Positions 33,237-42,996 of a stretch of DNA of 64,000 nucleotides are shown here, one piece after another. This DNA comes from Azospirillum lipoferum 4B. Lineage in GTDB: Bacteria; Pseudomonadota; Alphaproteobacteria; Azospirillales; Azospirillaceae. Location: NCBI RefSeq assembly GCF_000283655.1, contig NC_016587.1, positions 434,001 to 498,000 on the forward strand. Reading direction: 5' to 3'. A model generated the notes under the pieces. That model was not told the DNA's origin, ran no database searches, and saw nothing but the letters and a program-made list of their open reading frames with translations. How positions within the stretch are numbered: the stretch's first letter is position 1; each line of letters starts with the position of its first letter. The position numbers and the translations under genes are program-made.

Positions 33237-35576
33237 GTGCCCGGCCATTACGATCCACTGCTCGTCGCCTTATCCTACGTCATCGCCGTGTTCGGCGGTT
33301 ACGTCGCCCTCGATTTGGCGAATCATGCCCGCATCGGCGAGGGCAGTGTCCGGAATGACCGCCGCGGCGACGTGCGGCGGCTTGCCGGCGCGGCGTTGGC
33401 GCTGGGCGCCGGGATCTGGTCGATGCATTTCATCGGCATGCTGGCCTACCGCAGCGATGTGCCGATCGGCTACGACGCCGGGCTGACGGCGCTGTCCTTC
33501 CTGCTGGCGGTCGCCGTATCGGGTGCCGGGCTGTTCGCCGTGGCCTGCAACCGGCCGCGCCGCTTCACCCTCGGCATTGCCGGAACACTCACCGGTCTCG
33601 GCATCGTCGGCATGCACTATGTGGGAATGGCGGGCATGCGCATGGACATGGAGCTGTCCTACGACCTCCTTCTGGTCGCCGTCTCCGTCGCCATCGCCAT
33701 CGTCGCCTCGACCGTGGCCTTGTGGCTGGCCTTCCGCACCCGGCGCCCGCTGCAGCGCGCCGCCGGTGCCATCCTGCTGGGATTGGGCGTGGTGGCGATG
33801 CATTATACCGGCATGGCCGCCGCGGGCATGGAGCCGGTGACGGAGCTGGGCGCCGCCGCACCGGCCCCGGCGCCCGCCCACCGCACTGCACACCAACCGG
33901 GAGTGGCCGCCACGGACCAGGGAATCGCACTGTCCCCCACCCTTCTCGCCGTCCTGACCGGGCTCGGGACGCTGCTGCTGCTGTGCCTCGCCCTGCTGTC
34001 CTCCCTGCTCGACCGCCGGCAGCAGGCGGACCGCACGGCGGAGCAGGAGGCGCGCTACCGTGCAATCGTCGACACCGCGGTCGATCCCATCATCCTGATC
34101 GACGACCACGGCACCGTGCAGTCCTTCAACCATGCCGCGGAGAAGACCTTCGGCTACCGCGCCGACGAGGTGATCGGCCGCAACGTCAACATGCTGATGC
34201 CGGAGCCCTACCGCACCGCCCATGACGGCTATCTCGACCGCTACCACCGCACGGGAGAGCGGCGGATCGTCGGCATCGGCCGCGAGGTGGAAGGGCTGCG
34301 CAAGGACGGAACCACCTTCCCGCTCGACCTGTCGGTGGGCGAATGGCATGTCGGCAAGCGGCGCATGTACACCGGGATCATGCGCGACATCACCGCCCGC
34401 AAGGCGGCGGAGGAGGCGATCCTGCGCGCCCGCGACGAGGCGGAGGCCGCGCGGATCGAGGCGGTGCACGCCCGCGACGACGCCCAGCGCGCCGACCGCG
34501 CCAAGACGAAGTTCCTGGCCGCCGCCAGCCACGACCTGCGCCAGCCGCTGCAATCGCTGTTCTTCTTCGCCCACGCGTTATCGGACAAGCTGGAGGATCA
34601 CCCGACCGCCCCGCTTCTGGCCAGCATGACCGAATCGCTGACCGGCCTGCGGGTGATGCTGGACAGCCTGCTGGACGTCTCGCGCCTGGATGCCGGGGTG
34701 GTGAAGCCCAGCGTCACCGAATTCGCGCTCGGCCCGCTGCTGGACCGGCTGGCGGAGGAATACCGCATCCGCGCCGGCGAATCCGGCCTGACGCTGCGCC
34801 ATGTCCCGACCTCGGCCTGGACCAGCAGCGATCCCGCCCTGCTGGAGCGCATCCTGCGCAACCTGATCGAGAACGCCATCCGCTACACCGAGCGGGGTGA
34901 AATCCTGATCGGCTGCCTGCATCGGGGCGGCGGGCTGCGGCTGGCCGTGCTGGACCAGGGCATCGGCATTCCCGCCGACAAGACAGAGGACATCTTCCTG
35001 GAGTTCACCCAGCTGGCCAACCCGGAGCGCGACCGGCGCAAGGGCCTCGGCCTCGGCCTCGCCATCGTGCGGCGGCTGGCCGGGCTGCTGGAGCACGAGG
35101 TGACCGTGCACTCCACGCCCGGGCGGGGCAGCGGTTTCTTCCTCGACCTGCCGACGGCGGTGCCGCGCCCGATCCCGAAGCCGGTGCGCCTGCCGGTGGA
35201 GCCGGCGCGGGCGAAGGGCCTGATCGTGGTGGTCGACGACGACACCATCATCCTGCTGAGCATGCGCGCGATGCTGGAGGAATGGGGATACGACGTGGTC
35301 GCCGCGGTGTCGGCCGACGAGGCGATCCAATCGCTGCTGAATCTGGGACGCCAGCCGGCGATGATCGTCGCCGATTACCGCCTGCGCGAAGGCCGGACCG
35401 GCGTGGAGGCGATCCGCGACATCTACGGCGTCTGCGGCGTGCGCGTTCCCGCCGTGGTGCTGACCGGCGACACCGACCCCGCCCGCATCGCCGAGGTCCA
35501 GCGCAGCGGCCACCGCCTGGTCCACAAGCCGGTGTCCGCCCCCATGCTGCGGGAAATCCTGACTTCCGCAGCCTGA
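33237..35576 (+). CDS. MHYT-PAS hybrid sensor histidine kinase with receiver
   Basis: Membrane sensor kinase with three MHYT units: SMHFIGMLAY, GMHYVGMAGM and AMHYTGMAAA, each on a membrane helix; such domains are proposed to sense oxygen, CO or NO through copper. After a seventh helix (around 33940-34010) come PAS (YRAIVDTAVDPIILID), HisKA with AASHDLRQPLQSLFF, HATPase_c (DQGIGIPADKTEDI, KGLGLGLAIVRRLA), and a C-terminal receiver with Asp in IVADYRLREG and Lys in LVHKPVSA. The GTG at 33237 yields MPGHYDPLLVALSY, a normal MHYT start; a TTG at 33168 is an alternative. No ATG serves. The kinase is followed by a 165-bp gap and the acylase gene. A partner regulator is not visible. Confidence 0.9.
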   Translation: MPGHYDPLLVALSYVIAVFGGYVALDLANHARIGEGSVRNDRRGDVRRLAGAALALGAGIWSMHFIGMLAYRSDVPIGYDAGLTALSFLLAVAVSGAGLFAVACNRPRRFTLGIAGTLTGLGIVGMHYVGMAGMRMDMELSYDLLLVAVSVAIAIVASTVALWLAFRTRRPLQRAAGAILLGLGVVAMHYTGMAAAGMEPVTELGAAAPAPAPAHRTAHQPGVAATDQGIALSPTLLAVLTGLGTLLLLCLALLSSLLDRRQQADRTAEQEARYRAIVDTAVDPIILIDDHGTVQSFNHAAEKTFGYRADEVIGRNVNMLMPEPYRTAHDGYLDRYHRTGERRIVGIGREVEGLRKDGTTFPLDLSVGEWHVGKRRMYTGIMRDITARKAAEEAILRARDEAEAARIEAVHARDDAQRADRAKTKFLAAASHDLRQPLQSLFFFAHALSDKLEDHPTAPLLASMTESLTGLRVMLDSLLDVSRLDAGVVKPSVTEFALGPLLDRLAEEYRIRAGESGLTLRHVPTSAWTSSDPALLERILRNLIENAIRYTERGEILIGCLHRGGGLRLAVLDQGIGIPADKTEDIFLEFTQLANPERDRRKGLGLGLAIVRRLAGLLEHEVTVHSTPGRGSGFFLDLPTAVPRPIPKPVRLPVEPARAKGLIVVVDDDTIILLSMRAMLEEWGYDVVAAVSADEAIQSLLNLGRQPAMIVADYRLREGRTGVEAIRDIYGVCGVRVPAVVLTGDTDPARIAEVQRSGHRLVHKPVSAPMLREILTSAA

Positions 35577-35740
35577 GGGAGCCGCCGGAGGAGACCGCCC
35601 GAGGGTTCAGATCCGAAAAAGCGGCCGACTCCACCCATGCAACCCTGGACGCACAGACGGTCGGGAACTAGCATCCGCCACCCGCCCGTGCCCCTGGCGA
35701 CCCCCGCCCGTCGCCGCCCCATTCTCTCTCACGGACCGTG

Positions 35741-38449
35741 ATGCTGCGCCGTTCCCTGATCCGCGCCGGCGAGACCTGCGCTTTCCACCTCCGCGCCGCC
35801 CTGGCGCGGGCGCTGTCCCGCTCCGCTTCGCCGCCTGCTGCGCCTCCCCCCGCCGGCTATCCGCCGCACCCGACTCAGCAGGGGCCGGTCCAGTATCCGG
35901 GCACGCCCTATCCCGGCGCGCCCTATCCGCAGCAGCCCGCCCCGCCCCCCTATGCCGGCCAGCCGGTCTACGGCACGCAGCCTCCCTATGCCCCGCCTCC
36001 GCCGAACCGTCCGCGCTTCCGGCTGCCGCGCGGACGCTGGGGCAAGGTCGCGGCGGTCGCCGGCGTTCTGGTGCTGCTGCCGCCGGTGGCTCTGCTCGGC
36101 ACCTATCTGTGGATGCGGGCGCAGCAGCCGCAGACCAGCGGCACCGTCGCCATCCCCGGCAGCGGCGCCCCGGCGGAGATCGTCCGCGACGACCGGGGCG
36201 TCGTCCACATCTTCGCCGCGACCGAGCGCGACGCCTACCGCGCGCTGGGCTATGCCCACGCACAGGACCGGCTGTGGCAGATGGAGACGATGCGCCGGGC
36301 CGGCGCCGGCCGGCTGGCCGAGCTGATCGGTGTGAAGTACGGCGACTTCGCGCTGCGCACCGACCGGCTGATGCGCACGCTGGGGATCCGCCGCTCGGCC
36401 GAGGCGATGGCCGCCACCCTGTCGCCCGATGCCCGCGCCGCCTTCGACGCCTATGCCGAGGGCGTTAACGCCTATCTCGAAACGCGCTCCGAAGCGCTGC
36501 CGCTCGAATTCCAGCTTCTGCGCCACACGCCGGAGCCCTGGACCGTCACCGACAGCCTGGTCTGGGCGAAACTGATGGCGCTGCAGCTGTCCGCCAACTA
36601 CCGCGACGAGCTGTTCCGTTCCCGCGTGCTGGAGCGGCTGTCGCCGCAGCAGATCGACGACCTGTTCCCGTCCGAGGCTCCGGGATCGCCCACCACGCTG
36701 GCCGGCGAGCTGCGCGGCATGGACATGCGGGACATGGTGCGCCGCACCCTGGCGGCCCTGCCGCAGATGGGCTTCGACACCGCGTCGAACGAATGGGTGC
36801 TGACCGGCGCGCGCACCACCACCGGCAAGCCGATCCTCGCCAACGATCCGCATCTCGGGCTGGAGGCGCCGATCCTCTGGTATCTCGCCCGCATCGTGAC
36901 GCCGGGCTTCACCAGCGCCGGGGCCACCGTGCCGGGCGTGCCGCTGACCATCCTCGGCCACAACGGCAAGGTCGCCTGGGGCTTCACCACCACCCACAGC
37001 GACACCCAGGACCTGTTCGTCGAAAAGCCCGACCCGCAGGACCCGAGCCGCTATCTGACCCCCGACGGCAGCGAGCCCTTCGAGACGCGGGCCGAGACCA
37101 TCGCCATCGCCGGCGAGGCATCGCAGACGCTGACCGTGCGCAGCACGCGCCACGGCCCCGTCATCTCCGACCTGGACGCCCCGCCGGCAGACAGCTCCGG
37201 GGGCGGCTCAGCAGGCCCGGTGCTGGCGCTGTCCTTCCCCGGCCTCGCCGACGACGACACCAGTGCCGAGGCGCTCTACCGCCTGAACCATGCCGCGACG
37301 GCGGAAGCGGCGCGCGACGCCCTGCGCCTGCATGTCGCCCCGCAACAGAACGTCGTCTATGCCGACGTGACCGGCGAGGTCGGCTTCATCACCCCCGGCC
37401 GGGTGCCGATCCGCCGCAAGGGCGACGGGAGCGTGCCGGTTCCGGGCTGGACCGGCGAGTATGACTGGACCGGTTTCCTGCCCTATTACGCGCTGCCGCA
37501 GGCGGTGAACCCGCCGTCGGGCCAGTTCGTCAACGCCAACAACGCGGTGGTCGGGCGCGACTATCCCTACCGCCTCGCCACCGAATGGCCGGACCCGTCG
37601 CGCGCCAGGCGCATCGTCGAGATGCTGGGTGCCGGACGCCATTCCGTCGAGGATGTGGCGCGCCAGCAGATGGACATCGTCTCGCTGCCCGCCCGCGATT
37701 TCCTGCCGGAGCTGCTGAAATACCCGACGCCTCCGGGCCTTGCCAGCGACGCCGCGGCGCTGCTGCGCAGCTGGGACGGCCGGATGGACCGCGAGCGGCC
37801 GGAACCGCTGATCTTCACCATGTGGCTGCGGGAGCTGGTCCGGGCGGTCTTCGCCGACGAACTCGGCTCCGATTTCGCCGCCTACTGGGATCTGCGGCCG
37901 GAGGCGCTGCGCCGCGTCATCCACGACCGGCCGGAGTGGTGCGACGACGTCACCACCCCGCAGAAGGAAAGCTGTGCCGACATGATCGGCCGGTCGCTGG
38001 AGACCGCGGTGGCGGCGCTGGCCGAGCGCCATGGCTCCAACCCGAAGAGCTGGCGCTGGGGTGACGACCACAAGGCCGATCTCTCCCACCGGATGCTGAG
38101 CCGCCTGCCGCTGATCGGCGGGATGGCGGATGTGTCGGTGGAGACCGACGGCGACTTCTTCACCGTCAACCGCGGATCGACGACCATCCGCAGCGCCACG
38201 AATCCGTTCCGCCATGTCCATGGCGCCGGGTTCCGCGCGGTCTACGATCTGGCCGACCTGGACAATTCCCGCTTCGTGATCGCCACCGGGCAGTCCGGCA
38301 ACATCTGGTCCCGCCATTGGGGCGATCTGGTGGAGATGTGGCGCGACGGAGGCGCGTTGCGTCTGGCCGGCGACCGTGGCACGCTGATCTCGGCAGGGGC
38401 GGAGGTGCTGACACTCACACCACGCAACACCGGGACAACCAACAAATGA
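35741..38449 (+). CDS. Penicillin-acylase-family Ntn hydrolase
   Basis: Large (about 902 residues) N-terminal-nucleophile amidohydrolase of the penicillin G acylase / acyl-homoserine-lactone acylase group, made as a proprotein and cut before the catalytic Ser. The nucleophile is predicted at Ser349 in DTASNEWVLTGAR, and ANDPHLGLEAPILWYL and GHNGKVAWGFTTTHSDTQD are typical of the beta chain. The N-terminus carries a Pro/Tyr/Gln-rich stretch (about 30-90) and then one hydrophobic segment (PRGRW..AAVAGVLVLLPPVALLG), so it is membrane-anchored rather than having a cleaved secretion signal. Translation starts at ATG 35741, right after a GTG. Its stop overlaps the next start by ATGA. Quorum-quenching, antibiotic or peptide amide substrates are all possible. 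Confidence 0.88.
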   Translation: MLRRSLIRAGETCAFHLRAALARALSRSASPPAAPPPAGYPPHPTQQGPVQYPGTPYPGAPYPQQPAPPPYAGQPVYGTQPPYAPPPPNRPRFRLPRGRWGKVAAVAGVLVLLPPVALLGTYLWMRAQQPQTSGTVAIPGSGAPAEIVRDDRGVVHIFAATERDAYRALGYAHAQDRLWQMETMRRAGAGRLAELIGVKYGDFALRTDRLMRTLGIRRSAEAMAATLSPDARAAFDAYAEGVNAYLETRSEALPLEFQLLRHTPEPWTVTDSLVWAKLMALQLSANYRDELFRSRVLERLSPQQIDDLFPSEAPGSPTTLAGELRGMDMRDMVRRTLAALPQMGFDTASNEWVLTGARTTTGKPILANDPHLGLEAPILWYLARIVTPGFTSAGATVPGVPLTILGHNGKVAWGFTTTHSDTQDLFVEKPDPQDPSRYLTPDGSEPFETRAETIAIAGEASQTLTVRSTRHGPVISDLDAPPADSSGGGSAGPVLALSFPGLADDDTSAEALYRLNHAATAEAARDALRLHVAPQQNVVYADVTGEVGFITPGRVPIRRKGDGSVPVPGWTGEYDWTGFLPYYALPQAVNPPSGQFVNANNAVVGRDYPYRLATEWPDPSRARRIVEMLGAGRHSVEDVARQQMDIVSLPARDFLPELLKYPTPPGLASDAAALLRSWDGRMDRERPEPLIFTMWLRELVRAVFADELGSDFAAYWDLRPEALRRVIHDRPEWCDDVTTPQKESCADMIGRSLETAVAALAERHGSNPKSWRWGDDHKADLSHRMLSRLPLIGGMADVSVETDGDFFTVNRGSTTIRSATNPFRHVHGAGFRAVYDLADLDNSRFVIATGQSGNIWSRHWGDLVEMWRDGGALRLAGDRGTLISAGAEVLTLTPRNTGTTNK

Positions 38450-39660
38450 CCATAACTCTGGAGGACGTGCGCGCCGCCGCGGCGCGCATCGCGGGGCACC
38501 TGCCCCGGACGCCCACGGTAGAGGCGCCCCGCCTGGGGGACATGGCGGGATGCCGGCTGCATGTGAAGCTGGAGAACCTGCACGCCACCAGTTCCTTCAA
38601 GGAGCGTGGCGCGCTGAACAAGCTGCTGTCGCTGGGCGAGGCGGAGCGCCGCGCGGGCGTCATCGCCATGTCCGCCGGCAACCATGCCCAGGCGGTGGCC
38701 TGCCACGCCACGCGGCTCGGCATCCGTTCCACCATCGTCATGCCCGCCTTCACCCCCTTCACCAAGGTGGAGCGCACCGAGAATCTCGGCGCCACCGTCG
38801 AGCTGCATGGCGAAACGCTGAGCGAGGCCGCCGCCTTCGCCCATGACCTCGCCGCACGCGACGGGCTGACCTTCGTCCATCCCTATGACGACCCTCTGGT
38901 GGCCGCCGGCCAGGGCACCGCGGCGCTGGAACTGCTGGAGGATGTGCCTGACCTCGACGTGCTGGTGATCCCCATCGGCGGCGGCGGGCTGATCGCCGGC
39001 ATGGCGACGGCGGCCAAGGCACTGCGGCCGGACCTGGAGATCGTCGGCGTCCAGTGCAGCCTCTACCCCGCGGTGCGGCAGGCGCTGGCCGGACAGCCGA
39101 TCACCTGCGGCGGCGCCACGGTGGCGGAAGGCATCGCGGTGAAGGCGCCCGGCGCCCTGACCCTGCCGATCATCCGCGCCCTGGTCGGCGAGGTGGTGGA
39201 GGTGGGCGAGGCGCGGCTGGAGGAAGCGGTCTACCGCCTCGCCACCGTGCAGAAGCAGGTCGCCGAAGGGGCCGGTGCGGCGGCACTCGCCGCCGTGCTG
39301 GAGCAGCCGGAACGCTACCGCGACCGAAAGGTCGGCATCGTGCTGTCGGGCGGCAACATCGACTCCCGCATCATGGCCCAGGTTCTGATGCGCGGGCTGG
39401 TCTATGAGGGCCGCATCGTCCGCCTGCGCATCGGCATCACCGACGCCCCCGGCGCGCTGGCCCGCGTCACCCGCCTGCTGGGCGAGGCCGGCGCCAACAT
39501 CGTCGAGGTCCATCACCAGCGCCTGTTCCACAATGTGCCGGTGAAGATGGCGGAGGTCGACGTGGTCCTGGAAACCCGCAACCAGACCCATGTCGAGACC
39601 CTGATCGCCCGCATGAAGGACGCCGGCTACCCGACCAGCCTGATGGTCGAGGTGGGGTGA
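38446..39660 (+). CDS. ilvA: Threonine ammonia-lyase (threonine dehydratase)
   Basis: PLP enzyme that deaminates L-threonine (or serine) to 2-oxobutyrate. The 404-residue protein has the PLP Lys52 in SSFKERGALNKL, ASAGNHAQAVACHA, the Gly loop GGGGLIAGMATA near 178-186, ATVAEGIAVKAPG and a C-terminal ACT-like domain from about residue 325 (LRIGITDAPGALARVTRLLGE), typical of catabolic or anabolic-type IlvA/TdcB lyases with regulatory domain. Its start ATGA overlaps the acylase stop, so the two are translationally coupled. Whether the acylase supplies threonine-containing substrates is unknown. It is followed by a repeat-rich gap. Confidence 0.93.
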   Translation: MTITLEDVRAAAARIAGHLPRTPTVEAPRLGDMAGCRLHVKLENLHATSSFKERGALNKLLSLGEAERRAGVIAMSAGNHAQAVACHATRLGIRSTIVMPAFTPFTKVERTENLGATVELHGETLSEAAAFAHDLAARDGLTFVHPYDDPLVAAGQGTAALELLEDVPDLDVLVIPIGGGGLIAGMATAAKALRPDLEIVGVQCSLYPAVRQALAGQPITCGGATVAEGIAVKAPGALTLPIIRALVGEVVEVGEARLEEAVYRLATVQKQVAEGAGAAALAAVLEQPERYRDRKVGIVLSGGNIDSRIMAQVLMRGLVYEGRIVRLRIGITDAPGALARVTRLLGEAGANIVEVHHQRLFHNVPVKMAEVDVVLETRNQTHVETLIARMKDAGYPTSLMVEVG

Positions 39661-40143
39661 CGGCAAACCCTCTCCCTCGATGGGAGAGGGCGATTCACAC
39701 ATCTCAGCGTCACTTAAGACGTTGAAATAAAGCAATTTTGTCGGCCGTCATTCCCGCGAAGGCGGGAATCCAGCCACATCCACCGCTGATCCGCGGAGTT
39801 TCCTGGATCCCCGCATTCGCGGGGATGACGCAAAGTTCCTTTTGTCTCAGAAGCTGAGCGATGCCTGGAATTGTGTGAATGCCCTCTCCCGCGACGGGAG
39901 AGGGTCTTTTCCCGCCACTGCCTGAAAATTGACCAGCCGGACAGACTCGGCCCGAAAATTGTGCGCCTGCCGGAACAGCGCCCGGTCCGCAGATTGTCCG
40001 TCCCGTCAGTTCCTGTCCCATCAGACAGGTTTTCCCGCAGTGAAAACAACGTTCTGCCACGCGATGCCAGCCCCATCGGCCGGGCTGGCTCGCTTCTTGC
40101 TCCAGTCCCCTGCGAGAGACGCCAACGCGAAGGGACGAACGCC
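39661..40143. repeat. Composite palindromic element: two CCCTCTCCC hairpins flanking a REP pair
   Basis: 483 bases without a gene. Outer hairpins: CCCTCTCCC/GGGAGAGGG at 39668-39690 and CCCTCTCCCG/CGGGAGAGGG at 39882-39904 (the latter followed by TCTTTT). GGGAGAGGGCgATTCACAC at the inner edge of the left hairpin is inverted relative to GTGTGAATgCCCTCTCCC at the right one, so the whole 237-bp piece is one large inverted repeat. Its core, 39746-39836, is REP copy 2, reverse-oriented to the copy at 22059-22144. The remainder, 39905-40143, precedes the ABC-transporter start and contains no recognisable gene. Left hairpin probably terminates ilvA. Confidence 0.7.
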
Positions 40144-40986
40144 GTGCCAGCCGCCCAGCCCGCACCGCTCACTCTGGTTCCGCCGGCCGCCGAACCGGCG
40201 CCGCGCACCATCGTCGACATCCGCAACCTGACCCTGACCTATCAGGCCGCCGACCATCCGGTCTACGCGCTGAGCGACGTCAGCCTGTCGATTGCCAAGG
40301 GCGACTTCATCTCGCTGATCGGCCCCAGCGGCTGCGGCAAGACCACGCTGATGCGGGTGGTCGCCGACCTGGAGCAGCCGACCTCCGGCGAGGTGACGGT
40401 CAACGGCATGACGCCGGAACAGGCACGGCTGAAGCGGGCCTACGGCTATGTCTTCCAGGCCCCGGCGCTCTATCCATGGCGCACGGTCGAGCGCAACGTC
40501 ACGCTGCCGCTGGAGATCATGGGGCTGCCCAAGGCCGAACGGCAGCAGCGCGCCCGCGAGCAGTTGGGCCTCGTCGGGCTGTCGGGCTTCGAGCGCAAGT
40601 TCCCCTGGCAGCTGTCCGGCGGCATGCAGCAGCGGGTGTCCATCGCCCGCGCGCTCGCCTTCAACCCCGACCTGCTTTTGATGGACGAGCCGTTCGGCGC
40701 ACTGGACGAGATCACCCGCGACCATCTGAACCTCCAGCTCACCCGCCTGTGGCTGAGCACCCGCAAGACCTGCATCTTCGTCACCCACTCCATCGCCGAG
40801 GCAGTGTTCCTCTCCACCCGCATCGTGGTGATGAGCCCGCGCCCCGGCCGCATCCTCGACGTCATCGACTGCGACGGCGAGCTGCCGCGCGAGCGCACGC
40901 TGGACATCCGCGAAAGCCCGGAGTTCCAGCGCATCGCCCACCGCGTCCGCGAAGGGCTGATGGAGGGCCACAGCTATGACGACTAA
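40144..40986 (+). CDS. ABC transporter ATP-binding protein (SsuB/TauB/NrtC-like)
   Basis: 280-residue cytoplasmic ATPase that drives import. It has Walker A GPSGCGKTT, signature LSGGMQQRVSIARALA, Walker B LLLMDEPFGALDE and the H-loop VTHSIAEA, all intact. The first 20 residues are Pro/Ala-rich. A GTG at 40144 with GAAGGGA upstream is used as start. Its stop overlaps the first permease by 11 bases. The family transports sulfonates, nitrate, taurine, and also the Thi5/NMT1-like pyrimidine precursors; because a Thi5/NMT1-type binding protein follows, an aromatic or pyrimidine-like substrate is favoured, but no experiment is implied. Confidence 0.93.
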   Translation: MPAAQPAPLTLVPPAAEPAPRTIVDIRNLTLTYQAADHPVYALSDVSLSIAKGDFISLIGPSGCGKTTLMRVVADLEQPTSGEVTVNGMTPEQARLKRAYGYVFQAPALYPWRTVERNVTLPLEIMGLPKAERQQRAREQLGLVGLSGFERKFPWQLSGGMQQRVSIARALAFNPDLLLMDEPFGALDEITRDHLNLQLTRLWLSTRKTCIFVTHSIAEAVFLSTRIVVMSPRPGRILDVIDCDGELPRERTLDIRESPEFQRIAHRVREGLMEGHSYDD

Positions 40987-41848
40987 AACCACCCTTCCGG
41001 TCGCCGCGATGGCGCTGGCGGTTCTGGTGCTGTGGTATGCGGGTGCCGTCTGGCTGAACGCGCCGATGGCGACGGATGCGCTGACCCGCGCCGGCCAAAG
41101 CTGGACCACCGCCGACCTGATCCGCGCCACGCTGGCGATGAAGCGGCCGATCCTGCCGACGCCGGATCAGGTGGCGGTCGACCTCTACAAATCCTTGACC
41201 GGCCATCCGGTGACCAGCATCCGCAACCTGCTCTACCACACCGGCGTCACCGCCGGGGCGGCGCTGGCCGGCTTCGGCATGGGGGTGGTTCTGGGGGTGG
41301 CTTTGGCGGCGGGGATCGTCCAGGCGCGCACGCTGGAATCGAGCCTGCTGCCCTGGGTCATCGCCTCCCAGACCGTGCCGATCCTGGCCATCGCGCCGAT
41401 GATCGTCGTCATCCTCGGCAACATGGGCTTCACCGGACTGCTGCCCAAAGCGATCATCGCCATGTATCTGTGCTTCTTCCCGATCACCATCGGCATGGTG
41501 AAGGGGCTGCGCTCCGCCGATCCGCTGACGCTGGACCTGATGCGGACCTACAGCGCCGGGACGGCCCAGACCTTCCGCCTGCTGCGCCTGCCGGCCTCCC
41601 TGCCCTACCTGTTCACCAGCCTGAAGATCGCGGTCGCCGCCAGCGTCGTCGGCGCCATCGTCGCCGAGTTGCCGACCGGCGGGCAGGCGGGCTTGGGCGC
41701 GCGGCTGCTGTCCGGCTCCTATTATGGCCAGACCGTGCAGATCTGGAGCGCCCTGGTGATGGCAGCATTGCTGAGCGTCACGCTGGTCGCCGCGGTGGGC
41801 CTCGCCGAACGGGCGCTGGTGCCGGGCGGCCGCGGAGGTGCGCGATGA
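40976..41848 (+). CDS. ABC transporter permease (BPD family)
   Basis: 290-residue inner-membrane permease with about six hydrophobic segments. The binding-protein-dependent transport domain has the conserved EAA-like loop region around KGLRSADPLTLDLMRTYSAG and FRLLRLPASLPYLFTSLKI. It forms the channel with the next permease. The start ATG 40976 lies within the ATPase gene end (11-base overlap) and its stop overlaps the next start by ATGA, so all three are tightly coupled. Unlike most NMT1-type systems, this operon has two unequal permeases, so they probably form a heterodimer. Confidence 0.92.
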   Translation: MTTKTTLPVAAMALAVLVLWYAGAVWLNAPMATDALTRAGQSWTTADLIRATLAMKRPILPTPDQVAVDLYKSLTGHPVTSIRNLLYHTGVTAGAALAGFGMGVVLGVALAAGIVQARTLESSLLPWVIASQTVPILAIAPMIVVILGNMGFTGLLPKAIIAMYLCFFPITIGMVKGLRSADPLTLDLMRTYSAGTAQTFRLLRLPASLPYLFTSLKIAVAASVVGAIVAELPTGGQAGLGARLLSGSYYGQTVQIWSALVMAALLSVTLVAAVGLAERALVPGGRGGAR

Positions 41849-42945
41849 AGCGTCCCACCATGGCGCCCTGGCCGCTCGTCATGCTGGCCGCCCCGCTGCT
41901 GCCCTTCGCCGGCCTGGACGGCACCACCCTGTTCCTGCCGCAGCTTCCCATCGCACTGGCTCTGTTCGCCGTGACCGTTGCGACGATCCTCGGCCGCCGC
42001 CTGCCCGGTTCCACACTGGGCGAGGCCCTGCTCCTGCTGGCCGGGGTTGCTGCCGCCTATGCCGCGCCGCTGGTGCTGCTGACGCAGGGCTATGGCCTCG
42101 CCCAGGCCGGCGGCTTGTGGGTCTATCTGGCCGGCGCCACCCTGCTGCTGTGGCGGGTGCTGGCGCTGCTGGCGGAGGCCAGCGGTCCGGCGCGGCTAGC
42201 CGGCCCCGCCCTGTTCGGACTGGCGCTGGTGATGCTGTGGGAGATCCTGACCCGCGGCTTTCAGGTCCCGACCATCCTGTTGCCGCCGCCCAGCGCGGTG
42301 CTGGCCGCCTTCGCCGTCCATGCCGCCGATCTGTGGGACGATTTCCGCCAGACGGTGCTGATCTCCGTCCTGCGCGGCTATCTGATCGGCTGCGGCGCCG
42401 GCTTTCTCGTGGCGATCCTGGCCGACCGGGTGCCTTTCCTGGCGCGCGGGCTGCTGCCGCTCGGCAGCCTCGCCAGCGCGGTGCCGGTGGTGGGAATCGC
42501 GCCGATCATGGTGATGTGGTTCGGCTTCGACTGGCAGTCCAAGGCCGCCGTGATCGTGGTGATGACCTTCTTCCCCATGCTGATCAACACGCTGGCCGGG
42601 CTGCAGAGCGCCGAGCGCATTCAACTGGACCTGATGCGGTCCTACGGCGCCGGTTACTGGCGCACGCTGGCGATGCTGCGGCTTCCCTGCGCCTTGCCCT
42701 TTTTGTTCAACGGACTGAAGATCAACTCAACCTTGGCCCTAATCGGAGCCATCGTCGCCGAGTTCTTCGGGACGCCGGTGGTGGGGATGGGCTTCCGCAT
42801 CTCCACCCAGGTCGCCCGGATGAATCTGGACGTGGTGTGGGCGACCATCGCCGTCGCCGCGCTCACCGGATCGCTGCTCTACGGCGCCTTGGCGCTGGCC
42901 GAGCGGCGCGTCACCGCCTGGCACCCGTCTTTGCGCAAACGCTGA
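41845..42945 (+). CDS. ABC transporter permease with N-terminal extension
   Basis: 366-residue second permease. The C-terminal ~250 residues are a standard binding-protein-dependent transport domain (WEILTRGFQVPTILLPPPSAV start, EAA-like stretch around AERIQLDLMRSYGAGYWRTL, and LRLPCALPFLFNGLKI). The first ~120 residues add about four extra hydrophobic helices (GLDGTTLFLPQLPIALALFAV, AYAAPLVLLTQ, and others) not present in the first permease. It starts with ATGA overlapping the previous stop. Possibly the additional membrane region helps heterodimer assembly with the preceding permease. Confidence 0.9.
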   Translation: MKRPTMAPWPLVMLAAPLLPFAGLDGTTLFLPQLPIALALFAVTVATILGRRLPGSTLGEALLLLAGVAAAYAAPLVLLTQGYGLAQAGGLWVYLAGATLLLWRVLALLAEASGPARLAGPALFGLALVMLWEILTRGFQVPTILLPPPSAVLAAFAVHAADLWDDFRQTVLISVLRGYLIGCGAGFLVAILADRVPFLARGLLPLGSLASAVPVVGIAPIMVMWFGFDWQSKAAVIVVMTFFPMLINTLAGLQSAERIQLDLMRSYGAGYWRTLAMLRLPCALPFLFNGLKINSTLALIGAIVAEFFGTPVVGMGFRISTQVARMNLDVVWATIAVAALTGSLLYGALALAERRVTAWHPSLRKR

Positions 42946-42996
42946 CCGCCTTCCTTCAAGCCGAACCAAACCCCAGCCAGAAGAGGATCGACCGCG

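Noticed and set aside
39746-39836. Insertion sequence end or integron site
   Set aside because: No transposase or integrase gene nearby; short paired palindromes fit REP elements better.
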